Below, one piece after another: positions 1 to 7,700 of a stretch of DNA of 12,503 nucleotides (positions are counted from its first letter, which is position 1; each line of letters opens with the position of its first letter). Source of the stretch: Phycisphaerales bacterium UBA2218 (GTDB lineage: Bacteria; Planctomycetota; Phycisphaerae; Sedimentisphaerales; Anaerobacaceae); the NCBI GenBank assembly GCA_002327785.1, contig DCUI01000077.1:1-12503 (forward strand), in the 5' to 3' direction. Both the position numbers and the translations under genes were made by a program. The notes beneath the pieces were generated by a model. The model saw only the letters and a program-made list of their open reading frames with translations, did no database searches and was not told where the DNA came from.

Positions 1-95
1 AGTCATGCATTCTCACGACAAAACAATCTTCTCTGGGGCACACGATGCTGCGTCCTTCCGAAAGACGACGCCAACTGCATTTATGAATGCCGCCC

Positions 96-124
96 ATTAT
101 GGTGTCTGGTGCAGGCCAGGGCAA
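96..124 (-). promoter_or_regulatory. Possible sigma-70 promoter for a leftward gene outside the window
   Basis: Read on the minus strand, TTGCCC (119-124) and CATAAT (96-101) are separated by 17 bases. The -10 matches the consensus at five of six positions, the -35 at four. Transcription would run off the left edge of the window. No gene is visible to confirm it, and such matches also occur by chance. Confidence 0.25.
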
Positions 125-157
125 GATACAACGGAGTTGCCGGAGGGGCAAATCGAT

Positions 158-185
158 GGTAGGGCCTCACCCTTCCATTTTTTTT
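158..185 (+). terminator. Intrinsic terminator of an upstream transcript
   Basis: The sequence GG-T-AGGG, a five-base loop CCTCA, then CCCT-T-CC forms a six-pair stem with one T-T mismatch (158-176). An A and eight T residues (178-185) follow directly. This is the classic shape of a Rho-independent terminator on the plus strand. It implies that something transcribed rightward ends here, from outside the window or from the uncharacterised bases 1-157. A 60-codon ORF overlaps this stretch, but I see no ribosome binding site or recognisable protein in it. Confidence 0.5.
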
Positions 186-198
186 AGGACGATTTCCC

Positions 199-227
199 TT
201 GACAATGCCGACGGGAACGTGTACAAG
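199..227 (+). promoter_or_regulatory. Sigma-70-like promoter for the structured region at 234-480
   Basis: TTGACA (199-204, perfect -35) is followed after 17 bases by TACAAG (222-227, four of six matches to TATAAT). The predicted start is near 234. It lies 14 bases past the T run of the preceding terminator, so a new transcription unit seems to begin here. No ORF with a ribosome binding site follows closely, which suits a non-coding transcript. Confidence 0.45.
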
Positions 228-233
228 AACTAA

Positions 234-480
234 TATGTATCGGCCTCAGTGGGTATGACCCCACCCTTGGAGAAGGGTTGGACTGCTGCAGGGAGCAGCA
301 GTCGTTGTGGGCCGCAAGGGAGTGCAGAAGCAGTCATACAAGGAGGAACCTACGGAGAGCGGCGAGCCGGGAGCGATGTGACATTGGGATGCCTCCCATC
401 TGATGGGGTACTTCTCGTAGATGGTCCGTCACGCCACGTCCCGCCGGCACATGTGATCGCGGGCCTTGGGGGACCCTAAT
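234..480 (+). ncRNA. Candidate structured non-coding RNA of unknown class
   Basis: Three successive helical domains can be drawn by eye. Domain 1 is closed by GTATGAC (253-259) with GTCATAC (333-339). It encloses ACCCTT/AAGGGT (263-268/273-278, loop GGAG) and a perfect nine-pair stem GACTGCTGC/GCAGCAGTC (281-289/295-303, loop AGGGA). Domain 2 is closed by CTACG/CGTAG (350-354/416-420), continuing past a one-base bulge, and holds TGGGA/TCCCA (385-389/394-398, loop TGCC). Domain 3 pairs GGTCC/GGACC (423-427/471-475) around CCCGC/GCGGG (440-444/459-463). A promoter-like pair lies just upstream. I checked for hallmarks of RNase P RNA, tmRNA, SRP RNA, 6S RNA and common riboswitches and found none. 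The 3' end is uncertain: no T run occurs before about 631, so the RNA could be about 250 or 400 nt. The function is unknown, and the folding has not been tested computationally. Confidence 0.4.
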
Positions 481-833
481 CACCCAGGAAGGGAACGAAC
501 GCGGGGAGCAAGGAGGTGGACACCGCTATGGCGATTGTTGTGTAAGGTAAGATAAAGTATACGACATCAGCCGAGTTTGGGCGAGCTAAATCACGTGTGC
601 AGCATCTGCTGCGGACTTCAGGAAGTGAGGTTTTCTTTCCGTGATTCGCCTTCGTTTGGGTCGTGTTGGAAAGGCTTTGTGACACGACCAAGGGTGGTGG
701 GTTATCTGTCCGTATGAGGCGACAGTCAAATCCAGACGCTGGCACCCTTGAATAGGGTTACGGAGCGGACGATCCCATGAGGAGAGATTTTGTCGAATGC
801 ATGGCGGCAAGAGACACGACGAAAGGAATGAAC
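481..833 (+). other. Gene-free stretch with two strong hairpins before the PEP-CTERM gene
   Basis: No ORF here has a convincing start. Two strong inverted repeats are visible. One is GCAGCA-TC-TGCTGC (599-612). It is followed by ACTT/AAGT (615-618/623-626) and a T-rich stretch TTTTCTTT (631-638), which together could end the upstream RNA. The other is a perfect eight-pair stem GGTCGTGT/ACACGACC (659-666/682-689) with a 15-base loop, which lies in the probable leader of the next gene. A weak promoter-like pair, TTGTTG and TATACG 17 bases apart, lies near 535-565. No strong promoter for the PEP-CTERM gene stands out. Confidence 0.4.
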
Positions 834-1568
834 ATGAAGACGACGTTCTTGGTCGCGGCTTGTATCGCAGCCGTTTGCCCCGGCCTGGTACAGGCATCCG
901 CGACTTCGTATATGGGAACACTTACTTGGAACATAAATTACCTGTACAGTGGTCTATCTGTAAACTGTCCGGGCAGAGAATGGGACAGGCCGGAAACCTC
1001 CGTGAACTGGACGGTCACAAAGACGGACACGGAGTGGTGGAACTACACGTATACGATCACGGTGCCGAGTCTGTCGGCAGATATCCAGTGCGTGATCATC
1101 GAGACATCCTCCACATTTGGAGAGAATGATATCAGGCCGGACTCGATCAGTACAACACCGCTCTGCTGGCTGACGAGCATGGACATCGGTTCGTACCCCC
1201 GGTCGGAGAATGTGAACCTACCGACCAGCACAGTCTATGGCATCAGGTTCTACACCGTGGCTATCGATCCGAAATCGTTGACGATCAGCTTCGACTCAGA
1301 CCGCGAGCCGGTCTGGGGCGACATCTACGTCCGAAGCTTCCCAATCGATGGAAGCTACAGTACACTGTGCAACGCCGGATGGACGTGGCCCGACACGGAT
1401 CCCAATGCCCCGCCGAGCGACGGGAGCATCGGCAACCATGTCCTGGTCCCGAACAGTATAAGTACTCCCCCTGCCGGCGAGCCGGTGGTTCCCGCACCTG
1501 GGGCGGTGCTCCTGGGCACATTGGGCGTTTCCCTGACGGGATGGTTGCGACGCAGACGCTGGCTCTGA
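834..1568 (+). CDS. Secreted PEP-CTERM sorting-signal protein, function unknown
   Basis: A 244-residue exported protein. The start at 834 is chosen because GAAAGGA lies about 7 bases upstream and because the protein then opens with a clean signal peptide, MKTTFLVAACIAAVCPGLVQA, cleaved before SA. The last 26 residues (219-244, beginning VPAPGAVLLG and ending in WLRRRRWL) have all parts of a PEP-CTERM tail: a Pro-rich motif, a hydrophobic span and a basic cluster. In that system, an exosortase (EpsH/XrtA family) recognises the tail in the inner membrane and releases the protein toward the cell surface or extracellular polymer. The middle is rich in Thr, Ser, Trp and Tyr, looks beta-structured, and has four Cys in the mature part. 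It matches no domain I recognise. No exosortase is nearby, which is usual, since targets are scattered. Upstream in-frame ATGs at 777 and 828 are possible but fit the signal peptide less well. Sorting signal: high confidence; role: unknown. Confidence 0.85.
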   Translation: MKTTFLVAACIAAVCPGLVQASATSYMGTLTWNINYLYSGLSVNCPGREWDRPETSVNWTVTKTDTEWWNYTYTITVPSLSADIQCVIIETSSTFGENDIRPDSISTTPLCWLTSMDIGSYPRSENVNLPTSTVYGIRFYTVAIDPKSLTISFDSDREPVWGDIYVRSFPIDGSYSTLCNAGWTWPDTDPNAPPSDGSIGNHVLVPNSISTPPAGEPVVPAPGAVLLGTLGVSLTGWLRRRRWL

Positions 1569-1609
1569 GCCGGACACGCGCAACATCGCTCGCAGCACGT
1601 ATCGGCAAA

Positions 1610-1645
1610 TCCGCGCTCCGGCGGAAACGATCCTTTACTTTTCGT
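1610..1645 (+). terminator. Weak terminator-like hairpin after the PEP-CTERM gene
   Basis: TCCGC (1610-1614) pairs with GCGGA (1621-1625) across a six-base loop. A T-rich but interrupted stretch (CCTTTACTTTTCG) follows after a few bases. The stem is short and the T run broken, so termination would be partial. A loose promoter-like pair for the next gene (TTTACT at 1634, TAATAT at 1659, spacer 19) overlaps this stretch. Confidence 0.25.
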
Positions 1646-1729
1646 CCTTCGAACGGCCTAATATGAGACGATGTCAAGAGCCGTGTGAAGGAGCCGAAAA
1701 ACCTGTGCGGATGGATCGAAAGGCCGACG

Positions 1730-3001
1730 ATGAAGAGAATAGTAGTGCCGGGGCTGCTGTTATCGGTGGCCGTATTGGCGGGCTGCCAGACGAAACGGGT
1801 GGCGACCAAGCCACAGTATGACCGGCCGTTGCCGCCCGGACAGTTGGCGCTGCGCAAGATCGAGGACCCAGGCCGGTACCCGGATTTCACAGAAGGTTGG
1901 CGGGATTTGGACAGTCTCACGGCCGCGATTCGCAACAGCCTGAACTACTTCACCAAACCATCGAGCAAGCAGTACTTCCCTTACCAGCAGATCACACATG
2001 CCCAGGCAGTCGCGAGCCTGGAGGAATTCCTCAGGCTGTTGGATTCCGGGGCAAGGCCCGAGGAAATCAACGGCCTGATTCACGCCGGTTTCGAAGTCTA
2101 CGAATCCGTGGGCTGCGACGACCAAGGCACAGTCCTTTTCACCGGCTATTACACGCCCATCTTCCAGGGGTCCTGGGTGCAGACCGCGCAGTTCAGGTGT
2201 CCCTTGTACAAAGTGCCTCCGGATCTGGTAAAGGGGTCGGATGGCAATACGCTCGGCCGCCGGGGCCCCGATGGGCGGCTTACGTCGTACCCGTCGCGAA
2301 CCGAGATTGAGGAATCCGGCATGCTCCAGGGACAGGAACTGATCTGGCTCAGCGATCCATTCGAGGTCTACATCGCACACGTGCAGGGCTCCGCCAAGGT
2401 CCGGCTCCCAGACGGCCGGATCATCACGGTCGGCTACGCCGCCACCAATGGGCATGAGTACGCCAGCGTGTCCGAGCGTCTCGTCGCCGAGGGCAGGATT
2501 CCCCCCGACCACATCAGCCTGGCGACCATGATCAACTATTTCAAGGAACACCCCGATGAAGTGAACACCTACGTGCGAGCGAACCCCCGCTATGTGTTCT
2601 TCCAGAGCAGCGAAGGCACCCCGCGAGGCAGTCTCAATGAGCCGGTAATTCCCTGGCGAACGATCGCCACGGACAAAACTATCTTCCCGAGAGGTTGTCT
2701 GGCGTTTCTCGTGACGACACTGCCTTCGATGCAGGACGGCCAAATGTCCATCGGGGCCTATGACGGCTTCGCGCTCGACCAGGACACCGGCGGCGCCATC
2801 CGCGCCCCCGGCCGCTGCGACATCTACATGGGTGAAGGCGACGAGGCCGGACAATTGGCCGGACAGACCTACCAGGAAGGTCGGCTCTATTACATCTTCA
2901 TCCGGCCGGAATCCATGACAGTCGCCGACCCGAACCGAAGCGATGGCGTCCAGCCGGTCCCGCCGTCCAGCGCGATGACGCCGCCCTCGCAGACCGACTG
3001 A
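1730..3001 (+). CDS. mltA: Membrane-bound lytic murein transglycosylase, MltA family lipoprotein
   Basis: A 423-residue lipoprotein of the MltA family (GH102). These enzymes cut the beta-1,4 bond between MurNAc and GlcNAc in peptidoglycan, leaving 1,6-anhydro-MurNAc ends. The ATG at 1730 is preferred over a GTG at 1685. It follows AAAGG at a good distance and opens directly with a lipoprotein signal, MKRIVVPGLLLSVAVLAGC, in which the LAGC lipobox makes Cys19 the lipidated residue. The MltA core includes FTGYYTPIFQGS, a long segment around YPSRTEIEES and ELIWLSDPFEVYIAHVQGSA, and NPRYVFFQ. The C-terminal 3D-like barrel part has ALDQDTGGAIRAPGRCDIYMGEG, whose Asp at residue 352 (DTGGAI) is the likely catalytic acid by comparison with E. 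coli MltA. The C-terminal 25 residues are Pro/Ser-rich and probably disordered. Planctomycetes do make thin peptidoglycan, so a wall hydrolase is expected. The gene converges on the next one. Confidence 0.92.
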   Translation: MKRIVVPGLLLSVAVLAGCQTKRVATKPQYDRPLPPGQLALRKIEDPGRYPDFTEGWRDLDSLTAAIRNSLNYFTKPSSKQYFPYQQITHAQAVASLEEFLRLLDSGARPEEINGLIHAGFEVYESVGCDDQGTVLFTGYYTPIFQGSWVQTAQFRCPLYKVPPDLVKGSDGNTLGRRGPDGRLTSYPSRTEIEESGMLQGQELIWLSDPFEVYIAHVQGSAKVRLPDGRIITVGYAATNGHEYASVSERLVAEGRIPPDHISLATMINYFKEHPDEVNTYVRANPRYVFFQSSEGTPRGSLNEPVIPWRTIATDKTIFPRGCLAFLVTTLPSMQDGQMSIGAYDGFALDQDTGGAIRAPGRCDIYMGEGDEAGQLAGQTYQEGRLYYIFIRPESMTVADPNRSDGVQPVPPSSAMTPPSQTD

Positions 3002-3269
3002 CGGCCCCGAACACCCTGCGGACCGGCGGCAGAGCGACGCCAAGGCCGATCTGGACACGGAAAAGGGAGCGACGGTTCCATGCCGGTCCTGGGCAGAGCA
3101 CAAACGCGGGCCTCCAAAATCGCAATGGGGCTGGACCTAACCGTCGATCCGGCGCGTGTTCAGAGGAGACGGAAATTACCGATGCCACGCGACGGCCGGT
3201 GTTCCTTCACAGGCCTCGAGCGCCGGCAGCATGGCGGGGGATTGTCAGGTTGAGCTTGCCGTGGAATCG
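3002..3269. other. Convergent intergenic spacer
   Basis: The 268 bases between two converging stop codons hold no convincing gene and no clear U-tailed hairpin. A 23-codon ORF (3182-3253, +) has AGAGGAG about 14 bases upstream, too far for a normal start, and resembles nothing I know. Confidence 0.4.
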
Positions 3270-4628
3270 CTACTTCGTAACCGGCGTGATGGGCAGCATT
3301 TCCTCGGATTTTTTCAGGGATTCCGCACTGGCCGTGACGGCATACGGGGTCTGGCGAATGCCGTCGAGCGTTCGACTCGCCGCCGTGACCACCTTCTCGT
3401 TGGACCCCTCGGCGATAATCCGCTCCAGCAGGGCGCAAGTCTCCTCACACGGGTAGTTTGCCAGGGCCTGGATGGCAGCCGTCTGGCCGTGCTCGGCGGA
3501 AACCTCCTTATTCCCGGCCGCTGCATACAGAAGCTGCGAGTAGGCATTCTGATTGTTGATCTGCGTAATGGCGTTGTAGACACTCGTCCCTTCCCCCGGC
3601 GCTGCCGCTTCGAGCCTTCGGAGAAGATAGCTGACACACTGGGCGTCGCCGACTTTCGCGAGGGCGTCGATGGCCGCCTGTTGCAGGCTGTCCTGGGCCG
3701 CCATGGTGACATCTCCCGCCAGTGACAGGAGGGACTCCGTGGCGTTCGACGACCGGATGTTGCCGACCAACCGCGCAAGACGCTCGATTTCGACTTCGGT
3801 CTCGGCGGCCTCATAACGGGCGACGATCTCGTCCATCACCGGCGTATCGGCCATCCTAGCCAAGGAATCGCCGGCGGCTCGGGCCACTACGGCGTCGTCC
3901 GTCTGGATCATCGTGTCAAGCAAAAAAGGCCAGCTATCGTGATTGGTGATGCCCGAGACGCGTCTGCCGAGTTCTTCCTTGAACTGCCCTTCTTCGGTCT
4001 GCGCAAGCGTGTCGAGCAGAGCGGCGGCCGCCATCGGCGTACCGATCCTGGCCAGGGCCTCGGCCGCCCACAACCCGGCCTGACCTCGCACGCCTACCAA
4101 CTCGGTGAGAGAGAACACCGCCTCATCACCCAGCGCAATGAGTTCATCGAGGCATTGTTTGATTTGGGCGTGGTTCTTCTCCGCAACGGCCATGCGAAGC
4201 ATTGCCACGACCTTCGCCGGACCCTCCAGCCGGTCGAAGTCGATGGACTGGAGCGCAGCCAACGCAGCAAGGTCTTCCGCATCTTCCTGCGTCCGCCTTG
4301 TCCCATCGCCGATAAGCTCGTCAGGGTTCTGCGATTGTCCCGGCAACTGCGTCTGCGCATCCACGAGACTGTCCGCCGTGGCCGCACTCGCCGACGGGAA
4401 GGAATCGGACGCGGAAATCTCCCGCGGCACGGCCACCCGGCCACGCGGCACGGGCACTTCTCTCTCGATCGAGTGGTTCACTATGCACAGAACGACTAGC
4501 GAAGCGAGCATGGATGCCGGATACAACAGGATCGCCCAATCGAACTTTCTATCACGCTTTGGACAAACGGGTGCCGTCGCATCCGATTGCTGCCTGCCCT
4601 TTGGGGAACGTGTGCCTCTCATAAACAT
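3270..4628 (-). CDS. Membrane-anchored HEAT-repeat protein, function unknown
   Basis: About 452 residues. A short basic N-terminus (RGTRSPKGRQQ...PKRDRK) is followed by one membrane span at about residues 31-50 (WAILLYPASMLASLVVLCIV). The basic residues before the span suggest the rest faces the periplasm (N-in). A Ser/Ala/Gln-rich linker leads to an all-helical region (about residues 120-430) of repeating units such as AAEALARIGTPMAAAALLDTL, AAIDALAKVGDAQCVSYLLRRL and TAAIQALANYPCEETCALLERI. These are HEAT-type repeats, which normally act as protein-binding scaffolds. No catalytic motif is visible. The start is uncertain: ATGs at 4628 and 4622 both have weak ribosome binding sites, and the frame is open to 4706. 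I prefer 4628 because a perfect 13-pair hairpin (4641-4678) would otherwise be coding. It may be co-transcribed with the secreted PPC protein upstream. The partner is unknown. Confidence 0.75.
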   Translation of the reverse strand: MFMRGTRSPKGRQQSDATAPVCPKRDRKFDWAILLYPASMLASLVVLCIVNHSIEREVPVPRGRVAVPREISASDSFPSASAATADSLVDAQTQLPGQSQNPDELIGDGTRRTQEDAEDLAALAALQSIDFDRLEGPAKVVAMLRMAVAEKNHAQIKQCLDELIALGDEAVFSLTELVGVRGQAGLWAAEALARIGTPMAAAALLDTLAQTEEGQFKEELGRRVSGITNHDSWPFLLDTMIQTDDAVVARAAGDSLARMADTPVMDEIVARYEAAETEVEIERLARLVGNIRSSNATESLLSLAGDVTMAAQDSLQQAAIDALAKVGDAQCVSYLLRRLEAAAPGEGTSVYNAITQINNQNAYSQLLYAAAGNKEVSAEHGQTAAIQALANYPCEETCALLERIIAEGSNEKVVTAASRTLDGIRQTPYAVTASAESLKKSEEMLPITPVTK

Positions 4629-4640
4629 CTCGGAAACCGT

Positions 4641-4678
4641 TTCCCGGTTGGCCCGGCATGAACCAGGCCAACCGGGAA
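4641..4678 (-). terminator. Perfect 13-bp hairpin between the PPC and HEAT-repeat genes
   Basis: TTCCCGGTTGGCC (4641-4653) and GGCCAACCGGGAA (4666-4678) are perfect inverted copies around a 12-base loop. The hairpin lies about 90 bases past the stop of the PPC gene and ends 12 bases before the start chosen for the HEAT gene. No T run follows on either strand, so it is not a textbook terminator. It could protect the 3' end of the upstream mRNA, terminate weakly, or limit access to the HEAT gene's start. Confidence 0.4.
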
Positions 4679-4769
4679 TGTGATTGACTTCTTCACAGGA
4701 CGACATCGGTCACTCGACTGGTTTCTCGGTGCGGGAACACCGCCGCGAGAAACCTTGGCAGTCCGACTC

Positions 4770-7700
4770 TTACGGCTTGCCGTAAGTCCCGGCACGAATC
4801 TTCGCGATCTCGGCTTCCGTGAGGATGTCGTTGAATACGACCATCTCATCGAGCAGCCCATCGAAGAGGAAATGCGGATCCGTCGCCGCGTCGGCACGAG
4901 CACCCACGTATACGTCAGCATCCTTGACGGAGATGATGTTCGTGGTCGTGCCCGTCTTGTTTGTGACGGACGTGCTCGTCTCGCCGTCCCAGACACTGAT
5001 TCGGTAACTCTTGTTGGTTCCGTTGTAGGTGATGACAACATGGTACCATTTGCCGGTGACGACCTTGTCGGTCGTCCATCTCTGTTCGTAGTTCACCCCA
5101 TTGTTGTATCCAATCAGGAACGACGTTTGGCCAACAGGGTCAATCATGATCGTGAACGTCCTCTGGTTGGTGGTGGCGTTGTACTTGGAGAAAGGAGTGT
5201 ACCCGTCGCTGAGGGGCGGCAGCGACTCCAGCTTCATCCAGAACGCCACGGAGATGTTCTTCGGCGCGGTCGGACCGCTGAACGGGAAGCTCGGAAGGAG
5301 GTTTGCATCCGGGATCCAGAGGTAATCTTTCTCACTGACCTCGAGATCCGCCGAGCTAACGCCTTCCCGTTTGTCCGTGGTGAGAGCCACGGCGCCGTGG
5401 TTCGTCAGAGTATAGGGTCCGATGCTGTCGGCGCCCAGCTTGCCGCTTTCGAAACGCCACCATGCAACGGCATTCGGATCCACGGTGAAGTCATTGCCCG
5501 GGTAGGTGACGCCGTAGGTGGCCTTGAGGGTCACACCGGTGTAGGCCCCATACCCGCGCAGCATGATGTACCACGTGTCGGCGGCGGGATTGGCGACTTC
5601 CACGGTCTCATTGTTGCCGATCAGGTACGGACGGTAATCCCAGCTCGTGAGAGTCGGCTTGGAACCCCTGCGGACATACAGGTCCGCATCGCCGGTGCCG
5701 CCGGACATCTCGATCTTCAGGGAATCCTGGCCGCCGGGGACCACGATCTTGTAGAATTTCTCACTGTTGGCGGTGCCTGCGATCCCCGTGACGGCTACGC
5801 CGTTCTGGAGTTCCGTGGCATCGTCGCCCGACGGCGTGTATGTCGCCTTGAGCGTCACGTTCGTGTAGGCCGAGTACCCCCTGATCATGATGTAGAACGT
5901 TCCGGCCGGCGGGTTGTTGATCGTAACCGTTTCCTCGTTGCCGATCAGGTACGGGCGATAGTCCCATGTGCTTGTAGTGGGTTTGGCGCCCAGGCGAACG
6001 TACAGATCCGCGTCGCCGGTGCCGCCCGAGGTCACGATCTCGAGACTGGCCTGGCCGGCAGGAACCACGATCTTGTAGAACTTCTCGCTGCCGGAGGCCC
6101 CGGAGATCCCGCTGACGGGAACGCCGTTTTGCAGCTCGATGACCTCATCCGGGGCGGTGCCGCTGTACGTCGCCACCAGGGTGACCCCGGAGAAGGCATT
6201 GCGGCCGTAAATCATGATGTACCACGTACCGGCGACCGGATTGTTCACAGTGACAGACTCGTTGTTGCCGGCGAGGTACGGACGGTAATCGTAATCCGAC
6301 GTCGTCGGCAGGAAGTCTTTTCTAACGTACAGATCGGCATCACCGGTGCCGCCGGACATCTGGATGTCCAGCGTGGCCTTGCCGCTCGGCACCTCGATCT
6401 TGTAGTACTTGGCAAGGCCCTGGTTGCCGGAGATCCCGCTCACGGCGACGCCGTTGGAGAGCGTCGTGATCGTGCTACTGGCGGAGTAGTCCACCAGCAG
6501 CCTCACACCGCTGTAGGCCTGCGTGCCCCTGAGCATGATGTACCACGTGCCCGCAAAAGCGGTGCCGCCTATGCTGATGCTCTCATTGTTGGTCGATGTA
6601 ATGGGGCGGTAGTCCCAACTGGATGTCGTCGGCTTGCTGCCCTGCTTGATGTACATGTCGGCGTTTCCGGTGCCGCCGGACATGCTGAAGTATATCGAGT
6701 CCATGCCGATGGGCACGTCGATCCGGTAGTAGGTCGTGCTGTTCAGGGCCCCGGAAAGGTTTGTCAGGGGCACTCCATCCTGAAGCATGATCACCTCGCC
6801 GTACAAGGCCACGAGCGTGAGGCCGGTGTATGCGTTATAGCCCCGAATCATGATATACCAGGTTCCAGTGCTCGGCGCGGTCACATTGACCGTCTCTTCG
6901 TTGCCGGCCAGGAAGGGGCGATAGTCATAGCTGGTCGTGGTCGGGCTTGCGCCGAATTTGACGTATAGGTCGGCATCGCCCGTACCGCCGGAGATCGTGA
7001 TGTTCAGACTGGTCTGGCCGGCGGGAACGTTGATACGGAAAATCGTCTCACTGGCTTGCGCGCCGGAGAGATTGGTCACGGCCACGCCGTTTTCCAGCAG
7101 CGTGCCGACGCCGCCGCCATAGCTGGCCAGCAAGGTGACCCCGCTGAAGGCGTTGAATCCACGAATCATGATGTACCACGTTGTGGCGGCGGGATTGTTG
7201 ATGCTCACGGATTCATTGTTGCCGGACAGATACGGCCGATAGTCGTAGCTGCTTGTGGTGGGCAGTGCGCCGCTTTTGACATACAGGTCGGCGTCACCGC
7301 TCCCGCCGGATATGCTGATCTCCAGCTTGGTTTGTCCCGCGGGAACGCTGATGCTGAAGTACAATTCGGCGGCGGCCGCCCCGCTCAGACCGGTCACCGG
7401 CACACCGTTCGTCAGCGGCGTAATGGCGACTGCGGCCGAGTACTGGGCCAGTAGTGTCACTCCTGTGTAGGCGTTGTAGCCCTTCAGCATGATGTACCAG
7501 GTCCCGGCAAGCGGGTTGGCGACGTTGACCATCTCCTCGTTGCCGATCTTGTACGGTCGGTAGTCGTAACTGGATGTAGTCGGCAACGACCCGCGTCGCA
7601 CGTACAGATCGACGTCGCCGGTCCCGCCGGAGGTGCTGATGTCCAGCGTATCCTGGCCTGCGGGAACCTCGATCTTATAGAACTTCTCACTGCCGGCCGA

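Noticed and set aside
230..480. Known RNA class (RNase P RNA, tmRNA, SRP RNA, 6S RNA, T-box, cobalamin or SAM riboswitch, group II intron domain V)
   Set aside because: I looked for the conserved core strings of each and did not find them, so no family name is given.
1760..3103. A 447-codon open frame on the minus strand opposite the MltA gene
   Set aside because: It is a shadow of the MltA coding frame in high-GC DNA, with no binding site and no recognisable domain.
3182..3253. A 23-codon plus-strand ORF (starting MPRDGRCSF) in the convergent spacer
   Set aside because: The AGAGGAG is too far from the ATG, and the loose likeness to a ClpX zinc-finger start (RCSF) lacks the remaining cysteines.
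4680..6968. A 762-codon open frame on the plus strand opposite the PPC-domain gene
   Set aside because: It is antisense to a gene with a clear signal peptide, seven recognisable domains, a ribosome binding site and a consensus promoter. The repeats and GC-rich third positions keep the opposite frame open. The translation resembles no protein I know.
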